Assembly (NCBI RefSeq): GCF_900167275.1
Contig: NZ_FUWX01000007.1
Span: 1-64,000, forward strand
Direction of reading: 5' to 3'
Source: Cetobacterium ceti
GTDB taxonomy: Bacteria; Fusobacteriota; Fusobacteriia; Fusobacteriales; Fusobacteriaceae
DNA: 64,000 nt
The stretch's first letter is position 1; each line of letters opens with the position of its first letter. Below the pieces are notes generated by a model. That model was not told the DNA's origin, searched no databases, and was given only the letters and a program-made list of their open reading frames with translations. A program made the position numbers and the translations under genes. Of the stretch, positions 35,538 to 43,828 are shown in pieces.

Positions 35538-36657
35538 TATTTTAGGAATTAAGGTGTAAAAAAGATAAAAATATAAATTTTTATTTGTGGCAAAATTAAA
35601 TAGAAAATATTTGCAAAAAAAGTAAATAAAATAAAAATCATTGAAAATATAGTCCTAAAAGAATTAAGCAATCAAACTTTTAAAAGAACGAAAGGATACG
35701 TTATCAATATTTATTATTAATAAGTTATAGTGATTTAAAAGCTACTAAATATGAAAAATGACAAATTAATAGATATTAATCCAAATAAATACTTTAAACG
35801 TAGTGTTAAAAAGTTTGTATAAAGTATAGAAATATTCTAGAGTGATTTAATTTTAAATTTGATAATATTTATGAAAATTAAAAAAAGGTTTTTACATTGC
35901 AATTAGGGGGGATTATAATAATATCCTTTGCAGATATTATTTTTTACAACTCTGTGGGAATTTAAAAAATATTGATAATTTATGCAATTATTTCTCCAGG
36001 TGATAATTGCTATAGGATATTTTTTTATTTATTTTTCTTCAAATATATCTAAATTATTTAAAGCTAACTCTTGTGTGATACTTTATAAATCTCTTTCAAA
36101 TCTTTATTAGCATAATATTACGATAGGCATGTCATTTTAGAAGCATTAGAGGTTAGATAAGGTGTTTTTCTAAAATAAGTATTTTAAATAAAGAAGAGTT
36201 TATTGAGTATATTGAATTTTAAAAAAATATGTCCATTAACAATGTAATTAAAGTATTAAAAAAATTAGTATCAAACGAAGGAAAAAACTATTAAAAGCAA
36301 TTATTCATGCAAATCAGGGAAAGCAAAGATTACATAGTAATAATCTTAGAGTGGGAATGATCATATTCTAGAAAAGAAAATTTTTATCATAGTACGTATG
36401 TAGTATCTCTGCATTCTGTAATCAAAAATGCTATATCAAGAAAAAGCAAATATTTTTGAAGAAACTAAAAAGGGCTCACTTAAGTATATATAAGGTTGGC
36501 ATAATTCAAGAAGAATTTAGGAAAAGTTAAATTATCAATTTTCTTTTGATATTTTTAAGCTTCATAAAAAAAATAAAAATTTTTGGGCAATGTCTTGACT
36601 CAAGCCTAGCATTATATACTCAATTGATTAAAAAGAAGGAGAGTAGTAAATGAAGTA
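35538..36657. other. 1.1 kb decayed intergenic region
   Basis: No reading frame above 60 codons is visible on either strand, and many stops break all frames. Short translatable fragments suggest former coding DNA, including a possible transposase remnant at 36290-36500. It separates the first O-antigen cluster from the sialic-acid genes. No rRNA, tRNA or CRISPR-like repeat was seen. A plausible scar of past insertion and deletion. Confidence 0.6.
36290..36500 (+). pseudogene. Possible IS3-family transposase (orfB) remnant
   Basis: Translation from 36294 gives KAIIHANQGKQRLH, which resembles the IS3-family HSDQGxQY region of the DDE integrase core. Further on, in another frame (about 36430), ISRKS resembles the SMSRKGN motif and is followed by EETKKGSL, which recalls the downstream LKxE region. 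Several frame changes and stops interrupt them. Inverted ends were not found. This is a by-eye match to short motifs and could be chance. Confidence 0.35.
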
Positions 36658-37311
36658 TTAAATTCCTTCCAACTCAATAAGTAACTTCCTCAACTCGCAT
36701 ATCTCCCAATCCACAGGGGTATCAATATTTCCATCATATTTAGAATCTATTATAAAGGGTTTTAGGTTGTTGTAAATACTAAACTCCTTATCTGTGGTAG
36801 GATTTATGAAAATAGAGTTATTTACCTTATATAAAGGTGTGTTAAAAGACTCTAGGGAAGTATCTAGAGTTCTTAGGAAGTTATTCTCAATTTTAGTCAC
36901 TCCGATTAGGGAAGGATAGTTATTATCAATTATTTCTCTAATTGAATCATCTAGATGGAAGGTTTCAATTAGGGGCTGTGTTGGAAGAAGGGTTAGAATG
37001 TAATCAAATTCTAATCCTTCTTTTTTTAGTTCTTCAATATTATATTTAATAACTTGGGAGATGGAAATATTTTCTTTGGATAATTCCTCAGGTCTTTTTA
37101 AAATATAATCTCCATAGGTATTAGCTATTTCAATAATCTCCCTATCCTCTGTGGAAATAATTACCTTATCTATTAATTTAGATTTTATGGCAGAGTTTAA
37201 TACCCAAGTAAAAAGAGGTTTGTCATTGAATAACTTGGTATTTTTCTTATATATATGCTTAGTTTCTCCCCTAGCTGGAATTAGAGCTAGGATTTTTTTA
37301 TTTTTATACAT
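36658..37311 (-). CDS. Degenerate NeuA-like cytidylyltransferase paralogue (probable pseudoenzyme)
   Basis: This 217-residue protein is clearly related to the CMP-sialate synthetase at 37936: both open MYKxKKILA and share IPARG, the STED turn and the RPEEL segment. Key positions are changed. GGSKG becomes GETKH, the LQPT glutamine becomes leucine (LLPTQPL), the substrate-binding RRQDFP segment is missing, and the metal-binding DID becomes NID. Catalysis therefore looks unlikely, although nucleotide or sugar binding may persist. It shares a base with the stop of the winged-helix regulator upstream, with GGAGG before its ATG, so the two are co-translated. A sensory role is inference; a synthetase for another sugar is possible. 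Confidence 0.75.
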   Translation of the reverse strand: MYKNKKILALIPARGETKHIYKKNTKLFNDKPLFTWVLNSAIKSKLIDKVIISTEDREIIEIANTYGDYILKRPEELSKENISISQVIKYNIEELKKEGLEFDYILTLLPTQPLIETFHLDDSIREIIDNNYPSLIGVTKIENNFLRTLDTSLESFNTPLYKVNNSIFINPTTDKEFSIYNNLKPFIIDSKYDGNIDTPVDWEICELRKLLIELEGI

Positions 37312-37826
37312 TAAATTTCCTCCAAAATATTTATATATTTTAAGTTTTTAGATTTTAGTTCTTCCTTTAGGTTGGAGTGAAAAATATAGATGGGTTTATT
37401 CATATTCTTTAAATCCTCTATATTTTCAAAAAACCTATAGTTTATATTTTCACTATTTAGTATATGAAGTATAACTGAGTTTGTAGGGTTATTTTTAGGA
37501 AGAAGAATATTTATACTAGTTTTCAAAATTGAGTTTAACTTCTTTATAATTTTTAACTTTATCTTTAATTTTTCTATTAAATAGTAGGCTTCCTCTATGG
37601 AATTTAAAATTAAATCACTTCGAAGGTTTTCCCCCTCTTCCTCTAGGTAATATCTTTTAGTACGGGAATCTATTTCAACTATTTTTATTTTCTTTTCACT
37701 GAGTAGTTTTTTCAGTAAACTATTGGTTTTCCCTAGGGAAATATTTAACCTTTGGCTAAGTTCTCTTTGGGAAAGATTGGGATTAATCTTTAGGATATTT
37801 AAAAGATTATATAAATCCTGATTCAT
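37311..37826 (-). CDS. Winged-helix regulator, EPS-associated MarR-like
   Basis: This 171-residue protein has an N-terminal winged helix at about 4-75: LKINPNLSQRELSQRLNISLGKTNSLLKKLL. This matches the NPxLSQRELAxxLxISLGKxN pattern of MarR-like regulators found beside exopolysaccharide genes. A coiled stretch (80-115) follows, then a small C-terminal alpha/beta part with IYIFHSNLKEEL of unknown function. It is divergent from the neuA-symporter operon across an 85-109 base gap with a perfect palindrome, its likely operator. The next gene in its transcript is the NeuA-like pseudoenzyme. Confidence 0.8.
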   Translation of the reverse strand: MNQDLYNLLNILKINPNLSQRELSQRLNISLGKTNSLLKKLLSEKKIKIVEIDSRTKRYYLEEEGENLRSDLILNSIEEAYYLIEKLKIKLKIIKKLNSILKTSINILLPKNNPTNSVILHILNSENINYRFFENIEDLKNMNKPIYIFHSNLKEELKSKNLKYINILEEI

Positions 37827-37866
37827 ATTTATATTCTCCTAGTTTTTTATAAATATTATAAAAGAT

Positions 37867-37895
37867 TTGACAGAATAAGTAAAATATTATAAATT
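37867..37895 (+). promoter_or_regulatory. Predicted promoter of neuA-symporter operon
   Basis: TTGACA (37867-37872) is a perfect -35 element. A -10 candidate lies at TATAAATT (37888-37895), 15 or 17 bases downstream depending on alignment. Start of transcription would fall at the left part of the palindrome at 37899. Confidence 0.6.
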
Positions 37896-37898
37896 ATT

Positions 37899-37921
37899 TA
37901 TAGTTCATAATTTGAACTATA
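37899..37921. promoter_or_regulatory. Perfect palindrome, candidate operator
   Basis: TATAGTTCA (37899-37907) and TGAACTATA (37913-37921) are exact reverse complements around TAATT. The site lies just after the -10 box and before the neuA ribosome site (GGAGGGG at 37924), where a bound repressor would block transcription. The adjacent winged-helix protein is the natural candidate ligand. It could also fold as a leader hairpin. Confidence 0.6.
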
Positions 37922-37935
37922 AAGGAGGGGTTATT

Positions 37936-38658
37936 ATGTATAAGGATAAAAAAATATTGGCAATAATACCTGCCCGTGGGGGAAGTAAAGGTGTGCCTAA
38001 GAAAAATATAATTGAAATTGGAGGAAAACCTCTAATTGGTTACAGTATAGATTGTGGATTAAATTCTAAATATATAGATAGGGTGGTTGTATCCACTGAG
38101 GATGAAAATATAAGTAAGGTGGCTAAAAGATTAGGGGGAGATATACCCTTTTTAAGACCTGAGGAGTTGGCAAAGGATAGCTCTAAAACTATAGATTGCT
38201 TGGTATACACTGTGGAAAAGTTAAGGGAAATGGGAGAGGACTATGACTATATGGTTTTACTTCAGCCTACAGTTCCCCTAAGAAAAAGTTTTCATGTGGA
38301 TGAGGCCATAGAAAAACTTTTAGAAAGTGAATATGGGGATTTAGTAAGTGTGTCAGAGGTTCATGACCATCCTATTTTAATGAGAAAGATAAAGGAAAAT
38401 GGAGAGGTTGAAAACCTTTTAAACTTAGATAGTACAGTGAGAAGACAGGATTTCCCAGAGGTCTATAGAGTGGATGGAGCCATTTATATAAATAGATTGG
38501 ATGAGACCTTTAACTGTGATAAAAGCTTAAATGATGGGAAACTTCCCTATGTAATGGAGAAAAAGTATACCACAGATATTGATACATATTTAGATATAAA
38601 AATTGTGGAGTATTACTTGGAGGAAGAGAGAAAAGAAGAAGCTAAACTTATGAGATAG
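37936..38658 (+). CDS. neuA: CMP-sialic acid synthetase (acylneuraminate cytidylyltransferase)
   Basis: This 240-residue nucleotidyltransferase has all expected motifs: ARGGSKGVPKKN (14-24), VVVSTED, RPEELAKDSS, LLQPTVPLR (Q110), RRQDFP (R169-R170) and TTDIDTYLD (D214, D216, metal). It joins CTP to sialic acid or a related nonulosonate in the cytoplasm to make the donor for sialyltransferases. The frame is open from TTG 37912, but GGAGG before ATG 37936 fixes the start. The next gene is a transporter, and neuB/neuC homologues are absent from the window, so the sugar may be scavenged. PseF or LegF activity is not excluded. Confidence 0.85.
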   Translation: MYKDKKILAIIPARGGSKGVPKKNIIEIGGKPLIGYSIDCGLNSKYIDRVVVSTEDENISKVAKRLGGDIPFLRPEELAKDSSKTIDCLVYTVEKLREMGEDYDYMVLLQPTVPLRKSFHVDEAIEKLLESEYGDLVSVSEVHDHPILMRKIKENGEVENLLNLDSTVRRQDFPEVYRVDGAIYINRLDETFNCDKSLNDGKLPYVMEKKYTTDIDTYLDIKIVEYYLEEERKEEAKLMR

Positions 38659-38667
38659 GAGAGAGAT

Positions 38668-40104
38668 TTGACCTGGAGTTATATAAATTGGATAGTTTTA
38701 TTTGGATATTTGTTATTTTTACTATTTTTAGGAATTAAGTTTTCTAGGGATAATAAAAGTTCAGAGGATTATTTTTTAGGGGGAAGAAGTATCCCTGGGT
38801 GGGTAAATGGTATGAGTATTTATGCCACGGCCCTTAGTGCTATTACCTTTATGGCAATACCTGTAAATGTATATAGAAGTAACTGGGTATTGGCCTTTGG
38901 AAATTTGGCCATTATTCCCATAGCATGTATAGCTATGGTATTTTTCGCCCCCTTTTACAGAAGTTTAAATTATACCACTGCCTATGAGTATTTAGAGGAT
39001 AGGTTTGGGAAATTTTTAAGGGTAAGTGCAAGTGTGACCTTTATACTTTTTCATATTATGAGGGTGGCCTTTGTGACCTATTTACCAGCCCTTGCCCTGG
39101 GACAGGTTTTAAATATGGACCCTGGGATAATGGTGCTTATTATAGGAGTTCTATGTATAATATACACAACCATAGGGGGAATGAAGGCAGTTGTCTATAG
39201 TGATGCCCTTCAAGGTATAGTTCTTCTTTTGGGAGCTTTAGGAATTGTAATTTACGGAGTATTTCATATTGATGGGGGATTGTCCCATGTGGTGAATACC
39301 ATAGTTAGTGAGGATAAGTTTTTACCTATTAAATCTATGAAATGGTCCTGGGTAGATGCAAGTATTCCTAGTGTTTTCATAGGGACAATATTTAGTTCTC
39401 TATATCAATATATAGGAAGTCAAGATGTGGTACAAAGGTATAATTCAAGTAAAAATGAAAAGGAACTTAAGAAAAGTTTAATTTTAAATATGTGGATTAC
39501 CCTTCCTACTATAGTTATTTTCTATGGAATGGGGTCTGTGTTATATGTATTTTTTAAGGAAAAGGGGTTACCTAGTGAACTGGGGAATAATCTTCAGGTA
39601 ATGGTACCATTTTTCATAGTGAAATATTTACCTGTGGGAATAAGTGGAATAGTTTTAGCTGGAATATTTGCAGCGGCTCAATCTACTATATCCTCTAGTT
39701 TAAATAGTTGTGCCACATGTTTTGTAACAGATATTCTAGGAATGAGGAAGGTTAAACTAGAAGATAAAGAGAAATTCCTATATGGACAGATAACAAGTTC
39801 TGTGGTTGGGATTTTAGGAACAGTTTATGCTTTTTATATGACTAGAAGTGGACAGGGAGATATATTCGTTGCCTTTAACAGTTTAATAGGATTGTTTGGT
39901 GGCCCTGTGGCTGGGGTGTTTATTCTAGGAATATTCTTTAAAAGGGTTAAAAATAGAGGGGCCATTTGTGGATTTTTAATCTCTTTAATGGTTATGTATT
40001 TAACCCAAGGGAAAATATATGGATATTTAAATGGTATTGTTGCCATAGGAAGCGTGATTTTAGTAGGAAATATAGTTTCTATATTTTGTGGTGAAAAGAG
40101 CTAA
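38668..40104 (+). CDS. Sodium:solute symporter (SSS), putative sialic acid importer
   Basis: This 478-residue protein has about thirteen helices of the SSS family: DYFLGGRSIPGWVNGMSI near residue 35, ATALSAITFMAIP, GGMKAVVYSDALQGIVLLLG and AAAQSTISSSLNSCAT with the Na-site Ser/Thr residues. The family carries sugars, amino acids and, in several bacteria, sialic acid (SiaT type). Co-transcription with neuA nine bases upstream suggests sialic acid uptake. The substrate is inferred only from context. The start is TTG 38668 after GGAGAG. A terminator follows at 40151. Confidence 0.85.
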   Translation: MTWSYINWIVLFGYLLFLLFLGIKFSRDNKSSEDYFLGGRSIPGWVNGMSIYATALSAITFMAIPVNVYRSNWVLAFGNLAIIPIACIAMVFFAPFYRSLNYTTAYEYLEDRFGKFLRVSASVTFILFHIMRVAFVTYLPALALGQVLNMDPGIMVLIIGVLCIIYTTIGGMKAVVYSDALQGIVLLLGALGIVIYGVFHIDGGLSHVVNTIVSEDKFLPIKSMKWSWVDASIPSVFIGTIFSSLYQYIGSQDVVQRYNSSKNEKELKKSLILNMWITLPTIVIFYGMGSVLYVFFKEKGLPSELGNNLQVMVPFFIVKYLPVGISGIVLAGIFAAAQSTISSSLNSCATCFVTDILGMRKVKLEDKEKFLYGQITSSVVGILGTVYAFYMTRSGQGDIFVAFNSLIGLFGGPVAGVFILGIFFKRVKNRGAICGFLISLMVMYLTQGKIYGYLNGIVAIGSVILVGNIVSIFCGEKS

Positions 40105-40150
40105 ATTTGTGAAAAAAAGAAATTAAATAAAATAAAACCTTTAAAATAGT

Positions 40151-40178
40151 AGTAGCTTTAGAGCTACTATTTTTTTTT
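40151..40178 (+). terminator. Rho-independent terminator of the neuA-symporter operon
   Basis: AGTAGCT (40151-40157) pairs with AGCTACT (40162-40168) around a four-base loop, followed by a T-run of nine to ten bases after one A. The next gene's ribosome site starts directly behind the T-run. Confidence 0.8.
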
Positions 40179-40190
40179 GGAGGTGAAAAT

Positions 40191-41012
40191 TTGAAATTTA
40201 CACTTTTGATGTCAGTGTATATTAAGGAAAAAAGTGAGTATTTGAATAGGGCTTTAGAAAGTATATATGGAAACACTCTTTTACCTAATGAATTAGTTTT
40301 AGTTGAGGATGGACCTTTAAGTGAAGAGCTATATGAGGTTATTGAAAAATATAGTTTAAAGTATAAAAATATTAAAAGAGTTAGGTTAGAGAAGAATATG
40401 GGGTTAGGAAAGGCTCTAGATATAGGGTTAAAACATTGTGGGAATAATTTAGTTATTAGAATGGATAGTGATGATATTTGCCATGGGGAGAGATTTTATA
40501 AACAGGTTAAGTTTTTAAAGGAAAACCCACATATAAAAATATTAGGATGTAATTTAGGGGAGTTTAAAGGGGATTTCAATAGAATAGACAGGGTGAAAAA
40601 GTATCCTGAGAATATAGAAAATATAGATGGGTTTGCTAGGAAAAGATGTCCCTTTCCCCATCCTGGGGTGGCATTTTATAGGGATATAGTTGAAGAGGTT
40701 GGGGGATATAGGGACCTTTTTTACTTTGAAGATTACTATTTATTTTTAAGGATTTTAAAAAAATATAGGGGATATAATATACAGGAAAATTTACTTTACT
40801 TTAGAAGTGATGAAAATCTATATAAAAGAAGAGGGGGAGTATTTTATGTTTTTTGTGAATATAGAGCCTTTAAAAGATTTTATAAAGAGGGGCTAATAGG
40901 ACTTAGGGATTTTCTTGGGAATATGGGAATAAGACTAGGGGTGAGGTTAATGGGAAATAGATTTAGACAGTTTGTATATGAGAGGTTTTTACGATGTGGG
41001 GAGGGGAAATGA
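40191..41012 (+). CDS. Glycosyltransferase family 2
   Basis: This 273-residue GT-A enzyme has LLMSVYIKEKSEYLNRALES, LVLVEDGPLSEELY, KNMGLGKALDIG and the metal-binding RMDSDDICHGERF, with KRCPFPHPGVAFYRD in the acceptor part. This layout resembles the AmsE/LgtA-like GT2 proteins of LPS and exopolysaccharide clusters. TTG 40191 is preceded by GGAGGTG right after the terminator T-run. The stop overlaps the following GT52 gene (ATGA), so the two are coupled. Confidence 0.85.
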   Translation: MKFTLLMSVYIKEKSEYLNRALESIYGNTLLPNELVLVEDGPLSEELYEVIEKYSLKYKNIKRVRLEKNMGLGKALDIGLKHCGNNLVIRMDSDDICHGERFYKQVKFLKENPHIKILGCNLGEFKGDFNRIDRVKKYPENIENIDGFARKRCPFPHPGVAFYRDIVEEVGGYRDLFYFEDYYLFLRILKKYRGYNIQENLLYFRSDENLYKRRGGVFYVFCEYRAFKRFYKEGLIGLRDFLGNMGIRLGVRLMGNRFRQFVYERFLRCGEGK

Positions 41013-41920
41013 AAAAGTTATTTATAGGGGACAGTTTATACACCTTACTAATTTTTCTCTTGGTTGAGGAGTATAGGGATGATAGTATATATATATTTGG
41101 AAAGACTATTGAAAAGGGTGATTTGAATTTAAATGGGAAAAAGTATTTTTTCTATGAGGATTTTAAAAGATATAAAAAAAGTAGAAATATTTTTATAAGG
41201 GGATATATATCTTTTAAGATACTTTTTCTAAGTTTTCTAATTGGAGTAAAATATACAAAAACCAAGAGGTTTGGCAGTGACCATCTTTTTATGTCTAGGG
41301 CATTTTTAAAAAAAGGGTTTACCCTAATAGAGGATGGAAGTGCTAACTATGTTTGTAAGAAGAATTTTGGGAGAGATAAGAAAGTTGAAAAAATTTATCT
41401 AAGTGGAATGGGGGAGATTCCACAGGAGATTAGGGAAAAAACTAAAATTATAAACTTAAAAGCTCTTTGGAAGAAAAAGGATGATTTTGAAAAAAATAGT
41501 ATTTTGAGAATTTTTAAAATAAAGGGAAGTATGGTTGAGAAAATCAGAGAGAAAACCATGGTACTTCTTACTCAACCTCTATGTGAGGATGGGGTTATAG
41601 ATGAGAAAAGGAAAATAGAGCTCTATGAAAATATTTTAAAAAACTATGATAGAAGGAAAATATTTATAAAAAAACATCCTAGGGAAACTACAAATTATAA
41701 AAAGTATTTCCCAGATATTTTGGTCATAGAGGAAAAATTTCCATGGGAGATAATGGACCTTTTAGGGGTAAAAATGGAAAGGGCTGTAACTATTTTTTCT
41801 AGTGGAGTATATGGAATGGGTGAAAATATTGATTTTTATGGCACTGAAATTGATAAAACTTTATTTAAGAAATATGGACATTGCAACTTAAGGAGAGTAC
41901 ATGAATTTAGCAGAGATTAG
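41009..41920 (+). CDS. Glycosyltransferase family 52 (sialyltransferase-like), copy 2
   Basis: This 303-residue GT52 protein has FTLIEDGSANYV, KIYLSGMGEIPQEI, LLTQPLCEDGVI, IKKHPRETTNYKKYFP (H223), EEKFPWEIMDLL and TIFSSGVYG. The KPHPRE of copy 1 is KKHPRE here. ATG 41009 is chosen because GAGGGG lies just before it; an in-frame ATG at 40994 lacks a site. As with copy 1, the next gene is a Wzz-like protein, here overlapping by 20 bases. Predicted role: adding sialic acid or a similar sugar; donor unproven. Confidence 0.75.
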   Translation: MKKLFIGDSLYTLLIFLLVEEYRDDSIYIFGKTIEKGDLNLNGKKYFFYEDFKRYKKSRNIFIRGYISFKILFLSFLIGVKYTKTKRFGSDHLFMSRAFLKKGFTLIEDGSANYVCKKNFGRDKKVEKIYLSGMGEIPQEIREKTKIINLKALWKKKDDFEKNSILRIFKIKGSMVEKIREKTMVLLTQPLCEDGVIDEKRKIELYENILKNYDRRKIFIKKHPRETTNYKKYFPDILVIEEKFPWEIMDLLGVKMERAVTIFSSGVYGMGENIDFYGTEIDKTLFKKYGHCNLRRVHEFSRD

Positions 41921-42809
41921 AAAAGATATACATGAGGATGAGTTTGACTTATTTGAACTACTAGATATTATTTTAAGAAGAAAGAAAATTATTTTATGTG
42001 TAAGTGTAATAGGAATTTTATTGACAGGATTTTTAACATATACCTTTGGGAAAAATCAGCACAATATGGAGGGGATAAACTTCTCCCTTAGAAGTGAGAT
42101 ATATAAGGATTTTTACTTTAAAAAGGCCAATATTGATTTGGATAAGTTTACATATGGGGATATGCTTTATAGGGATGAAATAGTAAATAAACTATATAAT
42201 GAAATTGATGAAAATAGCACAAAGTCCGTAGAGGAGAAAAGGGAGATACTTTTAAAAACTATTAGGGTGATTCCTGTTGTGGATAAGGAAAAGTTAGAGT
42301 ATTTAACCCTTGAAGTTGGGTATAGGGGAGAGATTTCTAAGGAAAAGAAGATTATAAACAGATACTTAGATATTTTAAATGAGGAGCTAAAGGATCAAGT
42401 TTTAGAGGGAATCAGTAAAAAGGATTATAACACTGAGATTACTAAAAAAATAGTGGATGAAAGACTTGAGCTTATTCAAAAGAAGATAAACTACCTTTCT
42501 AGAGGAGAGGAGAAAAATGGGAATGTTATAGAGATATTGTCATTTAAATATCCCAAGCTAATAGAGGATAAAAGACAGCTAGAGGATCTATATAAAAAGT
42601 ATTCCACAGAGCTTGTGGGAATTAAGGGATTAAAGAAAAATAAGGAAATTAATAATTTAGTATATAAAATTTCAGATATTTATACGATAAAGCACTCTAG
42701 TAAAATAAAGGTTATATTCCTAGGTGGGGTAATATTTAGTATTTTCATAGGGATTACTTTAGGGTTTATAGAGGAGTTCCTAGTAAACTATAGAAATAGA
42801 AAGAAATAG
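41901..42809 (+). CDS. Wzz-like polysaccharide chain-length protein
   Basis: This 302-residue protein has the normal Wzz form: acidic opening DEFDLFELLDIILRRKK, first helix about 31-49 (ILCVSVIGILLTGFLTYTF), an extracytoplasmic helical domain, and a second Gly-containing helix near the end (VIFLGGVIFSIFIGITLGF) then EEFLVNYRNRKK. It is the single-unit counterpart of the double protein at 12184 and shares its opening. It oligomerises in the inner membrane and sets chain length with the polymerase. Confidence 0.82.
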   Translation: MNLAEIRKDIHEDEFDLFELLDIILRRKKIILCVSVIGILLTGFLTYTFGKNQHNMEGINFSLRSEIYKDFYFKKANIDLDKFTYGDMLYRDEIVNKLYNEIDENSTKSVEEKREILLKTIRVIPVVDKEKLEYLTLEVGYRGEISKEKKIINRYLDILNEELKDQVLEGISKKDYNTEITKKIVDERLELIQKKINYLSRGEEKNGNVIEILSFKYPKLIEDKRQLEDLYKKYSTELVGIKGLKKNKEINNLVYKISDIYTIKHSSKIKVIFLGGVIFSIFIGITLGFIEEFLVNYRNRKK

Positions 42810-42817
42810 AGAAAATA

Positions 42818-42826
42818 TGATATAAT
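42818..42826 (+). promoter_or_regulatory. Extended -10 promoter element before rmlB
   Basis: TGATATAAT fits the extended -10 consensus (TGnTATAAT). No good -35 is visible, as is usual for extended -10 promoters. It lies 25 bases before the rmlB start at 42851. Confidence 0.45.
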
Positions 42827-42850
42827 AGGGGCCTAAATTAGGAGGTGCCT

Positions 42851-43828
42851 ATGACGTATTTAATAACAGGGGCCTGTGGATTCATAGGCTCTAATTTTTT
42901 GAAATATATGATGGAAAAGTATGAAAATGGAGAGTTTATTCTATATGATAGTCTTACCTATGCGGGGAAACTTTCAAATATAGAGTGGGCTTTAGAGGAT
43001 AAAAGGGTTAAATTTTATATAGGGGATATTAAAAATGGAGATTTAGTGGAAAATCTATTTAAAAGACACAAAATAGATTATGTTATTAACTTTGCAGCGG
43101 AATCCCATGTGGATAGAAGTATAGAATATCCAGATATTTTTCTAGAGTCCAATGTTTTAGGGGTAAATACCCTTTTAAAAGTTTGTAGAAAGTATTGGAA
43201 AAATAGAAGGGATGTTAAGTTTTTACAAATTTCCACAGATGAGGTATATGGAAGTTTAACCTTGGAAAATAGAGAGGAAAAGTTTAGGGAGAATACTCCA
43301 CTAAATCCTAGAAGTCCCTATTCAGCTTCAAAGGCTTCAGGGGATATGCTTCTTATGGCCTATGGGGAAACCTATGGAATTCCATTTAATATAACAAGAT
43401 GTTCTAATAATTATGGGGAGCACCAGTTAGAGGAGAAATTAATACCTCTTGTTATAAAAAAGGCCTTAAAAAATGAGAAACTTCCAATTTATGGAAAGGG
43501 AGATAATGTCCGTGATTGGATATATGTTATGGACCATTGTAAAGGGGTGGACCTAGTTCTTCATAGGGGAAAACCTGGGGAGATATATAATATTGGAGGA
43601 AACAGTGAAATGTCTAATATAGATCTTGTGAAAAATATTTTAGATATTCTAGAAAAACCCTATGATTTAATAACCTTTGTAAAGGATAGACCTGGTCATG
43701 ATAAACGTTATGGAATAGATAGCTCAAAAATAGAGAGGGAACTAGGTTGGAAAAGGGATTATGATTTTAAAAGGGGACTTTTAAAAACTGTAAATTGGTA
43801 TAAAGAGTTATGGGAGAAAAAAATATGA
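42851..43828 (+). CDS. rmlB: dTDP-glucose 4,6-dehydratase
   Basis: This 325-residue extended SDR has TGACGFIGSNFLKYM, YDSLTYAGKLSNI, ESHVDRSI, STDEVYGSL, YSASKASGD (catalytic Tyr-x3-Lys) and the substrate segment NNYGEHQ. It forms dTDP-4-keto-6-deoxyglucose in the dTDP-rhamnose pathway. ATG 42851 is favoured over GTG 42845 because AGGAGG (42840-42845) is five bases upstream and overlaps the GTG. It begins a three-gene rmlBAC set. Confidence 0.93.
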   Translation: MTYLITGACGFIGSNFLKYMMEKYENGEFILYDSLTYAGKLSNIEWALEDKRVKFYIGDIKNGDLVENLFKRHKIDYVINFAAESHVDRSIEYPDIFLESNVLGVNTLLKVCRKYWKNRRDVKFLQISTDEVYGSLTLENREEKFRENTPLNPRSPYSASKASGDMLLMAYGETYGIPFNITRCSNNYGEHQLEEKLIPLVIKKALKNEKLPIYGKGDNVRDWIYVMDHCKGVDLVLHRGKPGEIYNIGGNSEMSNIDLVKNILDILEKPYDLITFVKDRPGHDKRYGIDSSKIERELGWKRDYDFKRGLLKTVNWYKELWEKKI

